The notes under the pieces are model-generated. The model made no database searches. It had not been told where the DNA came from and saw only the letters and a list, made by a program, of their open reading frames with translations. Source: a virus. From it: DNA of 30,163 nt. This document shows positions 29,828-30,163 of the stretch, in pieces; within the stretch, counting starts at the first letter, position 1, and every line of letters begins with the position of its first letter. A program made the translations under genes and the position numbers. Location of the stretch: positions 24,037 through 54,199 of IMG/VR virus record IMGVR_UViG_3300030060_006600. One strand, given 5' to 3'.

Positions 29828-30163
29828 TGCAATTATTGAATAATTCATCATCAATTAATGTAGGCGATATTATCTCGGAACAAGGGGTAATATCTAACAT
29901 GTGGAATGAAGATTATGACGACGGCGGAACCGAATACAATGAATTTTGTCGCTTCATTGTCGTGGAGAAAATACACAAAGACGAAACGCCCATGACAATC
30001 ACAGCGGCCAATGAATATTATTTCATGGTCCAAATGATTTATATGATACCGGAAATCGCCAACCTTTACAAGCGCATGTCTGCTGCCCGCTCTATGGTGA
30101 CGGACTATGAGATTGATGATGAAGATGATGATGGTTATGGGGCCGACTCGCCTCGCAAGTGGT
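29827..30163 (+). CDS. Small 'GD' barrel protein, cut by the right window edge
   Basis: ATG overlaps the zinc-knuckle stop (TAATG) and the frame stays open to the window end (112 codons seen). 'SSSINVGDIISEQGVISNMWNEDYDDGGTEYNEFCRFIVVEKI' is another 'GDII' opening. The visible end is acidic ('EIDDEDDDGYGADSPRKW'). Function unknown. Confidence 0.7.
   Translation, partial: MQLLNNSSSINVGDIISEQGVISNMWNEDYDDGGTEYNEFCRFIVVEKIHKDETPMTITAANEYYFMVQMIYMIPEIANLYKRMSAARSMVTDYEIDDEDDDGYGADSPRKW

Noticed and set aside
1-30163. CRISPR arrays, insertion sequences, att sites, integrase
   Set aside because: No regularly spaced repeats, no transposase or recombinase motifs and no long direct repeats were seen; the three-copy repeat is a promoter element.

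Overview
The window looks like a piece of a large tailed-phage (Caudoviricetes) genome. About 53 genes are all on the + strand, packed with 1-20 nt gaps or with ATGA/TAATG-type overlaps. They mix phage-borne replication, nucleotide and DNA-modification enzymes (C-family DNA polymerase III alpha, dUTPase, Dam and a second DNA methyltransferase, PurA, an IMPDH/GMP-reductase enzyme) with a chaperonin (GroEL), a ClpP-like protease, probable cell-wall and lipoprotein genes, and many tiny unknown proteins. There is no rRNA, tRNA, IS element or integrase. The sequence is AT-rich by eye. Shine-Dalgarno sites (AGGAG type) and near-consensus sigma70 promoters (TTGACA-17-TATAAT) suggest a bacterial host whose housekeeping RNA polymerase reads the phage. 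The host is not identifiable from the sequence; lipoproteins and a possible spanin-like peptide hint at a Gram-negative.

Layout. 1-1.75 kb: two genes of unclear role, one with a nucleotidyltransferase-like start. 1.77-3.06 kb: a PD-(D/E)XK nuclease-like gene overlapping a Dam-type adenine methyltransferase. 3.4-6.8 kb: dnaE. 6.87-8.14 kb: purA and an Smr-like protein. 8.18-12.05 kb: an overlapping operon of a coiled-coil protein, a possible endonuclease, a beta-class DNA methyltransferase, dUTPase, an IMPDH/GMPR enzyme and a small basic protein. 12.1-13.0 kb: a very acidic protein closed by a strong bidirectional terminator. 13.05-16.3 kb: ClpP-like protease, L,D-transpeptidase-like protein and a large protein with a nuclease-like core. 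16.4-18 kb: groEL on its own promoter. 18-21 kb: small genes including an AT-hook-tailed protein, an ImmA/IrrE-like metalloprotease, a cupin and a membrane protein. 21-22.9 kb: three lipoprotein candidates (49-aa peptide, trypsin-like protease, vWA protein). 23-24.6 kb: small genes and a nucleotidyltransferase. 24.6-28.6 kb: a run of tiny genes typical of phage early or host-takeover regions. 28.6-30.2 kb: a gene-free stretch that can fold as a structured RNA, then a two-zinc-knuckle protein and a partial gene.

How the genes may work together. PurA plus the IMPDH/GMPR enzyme could turn guanine nucleotides into adenine nucleotides (GMP to IMP to adenylosuccinate), with dUTPase cleaning the dNTP pool for a phage-encoded DnaE. 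Two methyltransferases, each directly behind a nuclease-like gene, could mark phage DNA and cut unmarked DNA. GroEL and ClpP would handle folding and processing of phage proteins.

The most striking non-coding signals are: a promoter element repeated three times with identical internal spacing (25.3, 27.6 and 28.9 kb); a recurrent overlap of the upstream gene's TGA stop with the next promoter's TTGACA box; and a 235-nt candidate RNA at 28.63-28.86 kb whose 3' closing strand has two perfect alternative partners, sitting just upstream of a zinc-knuckle gene.
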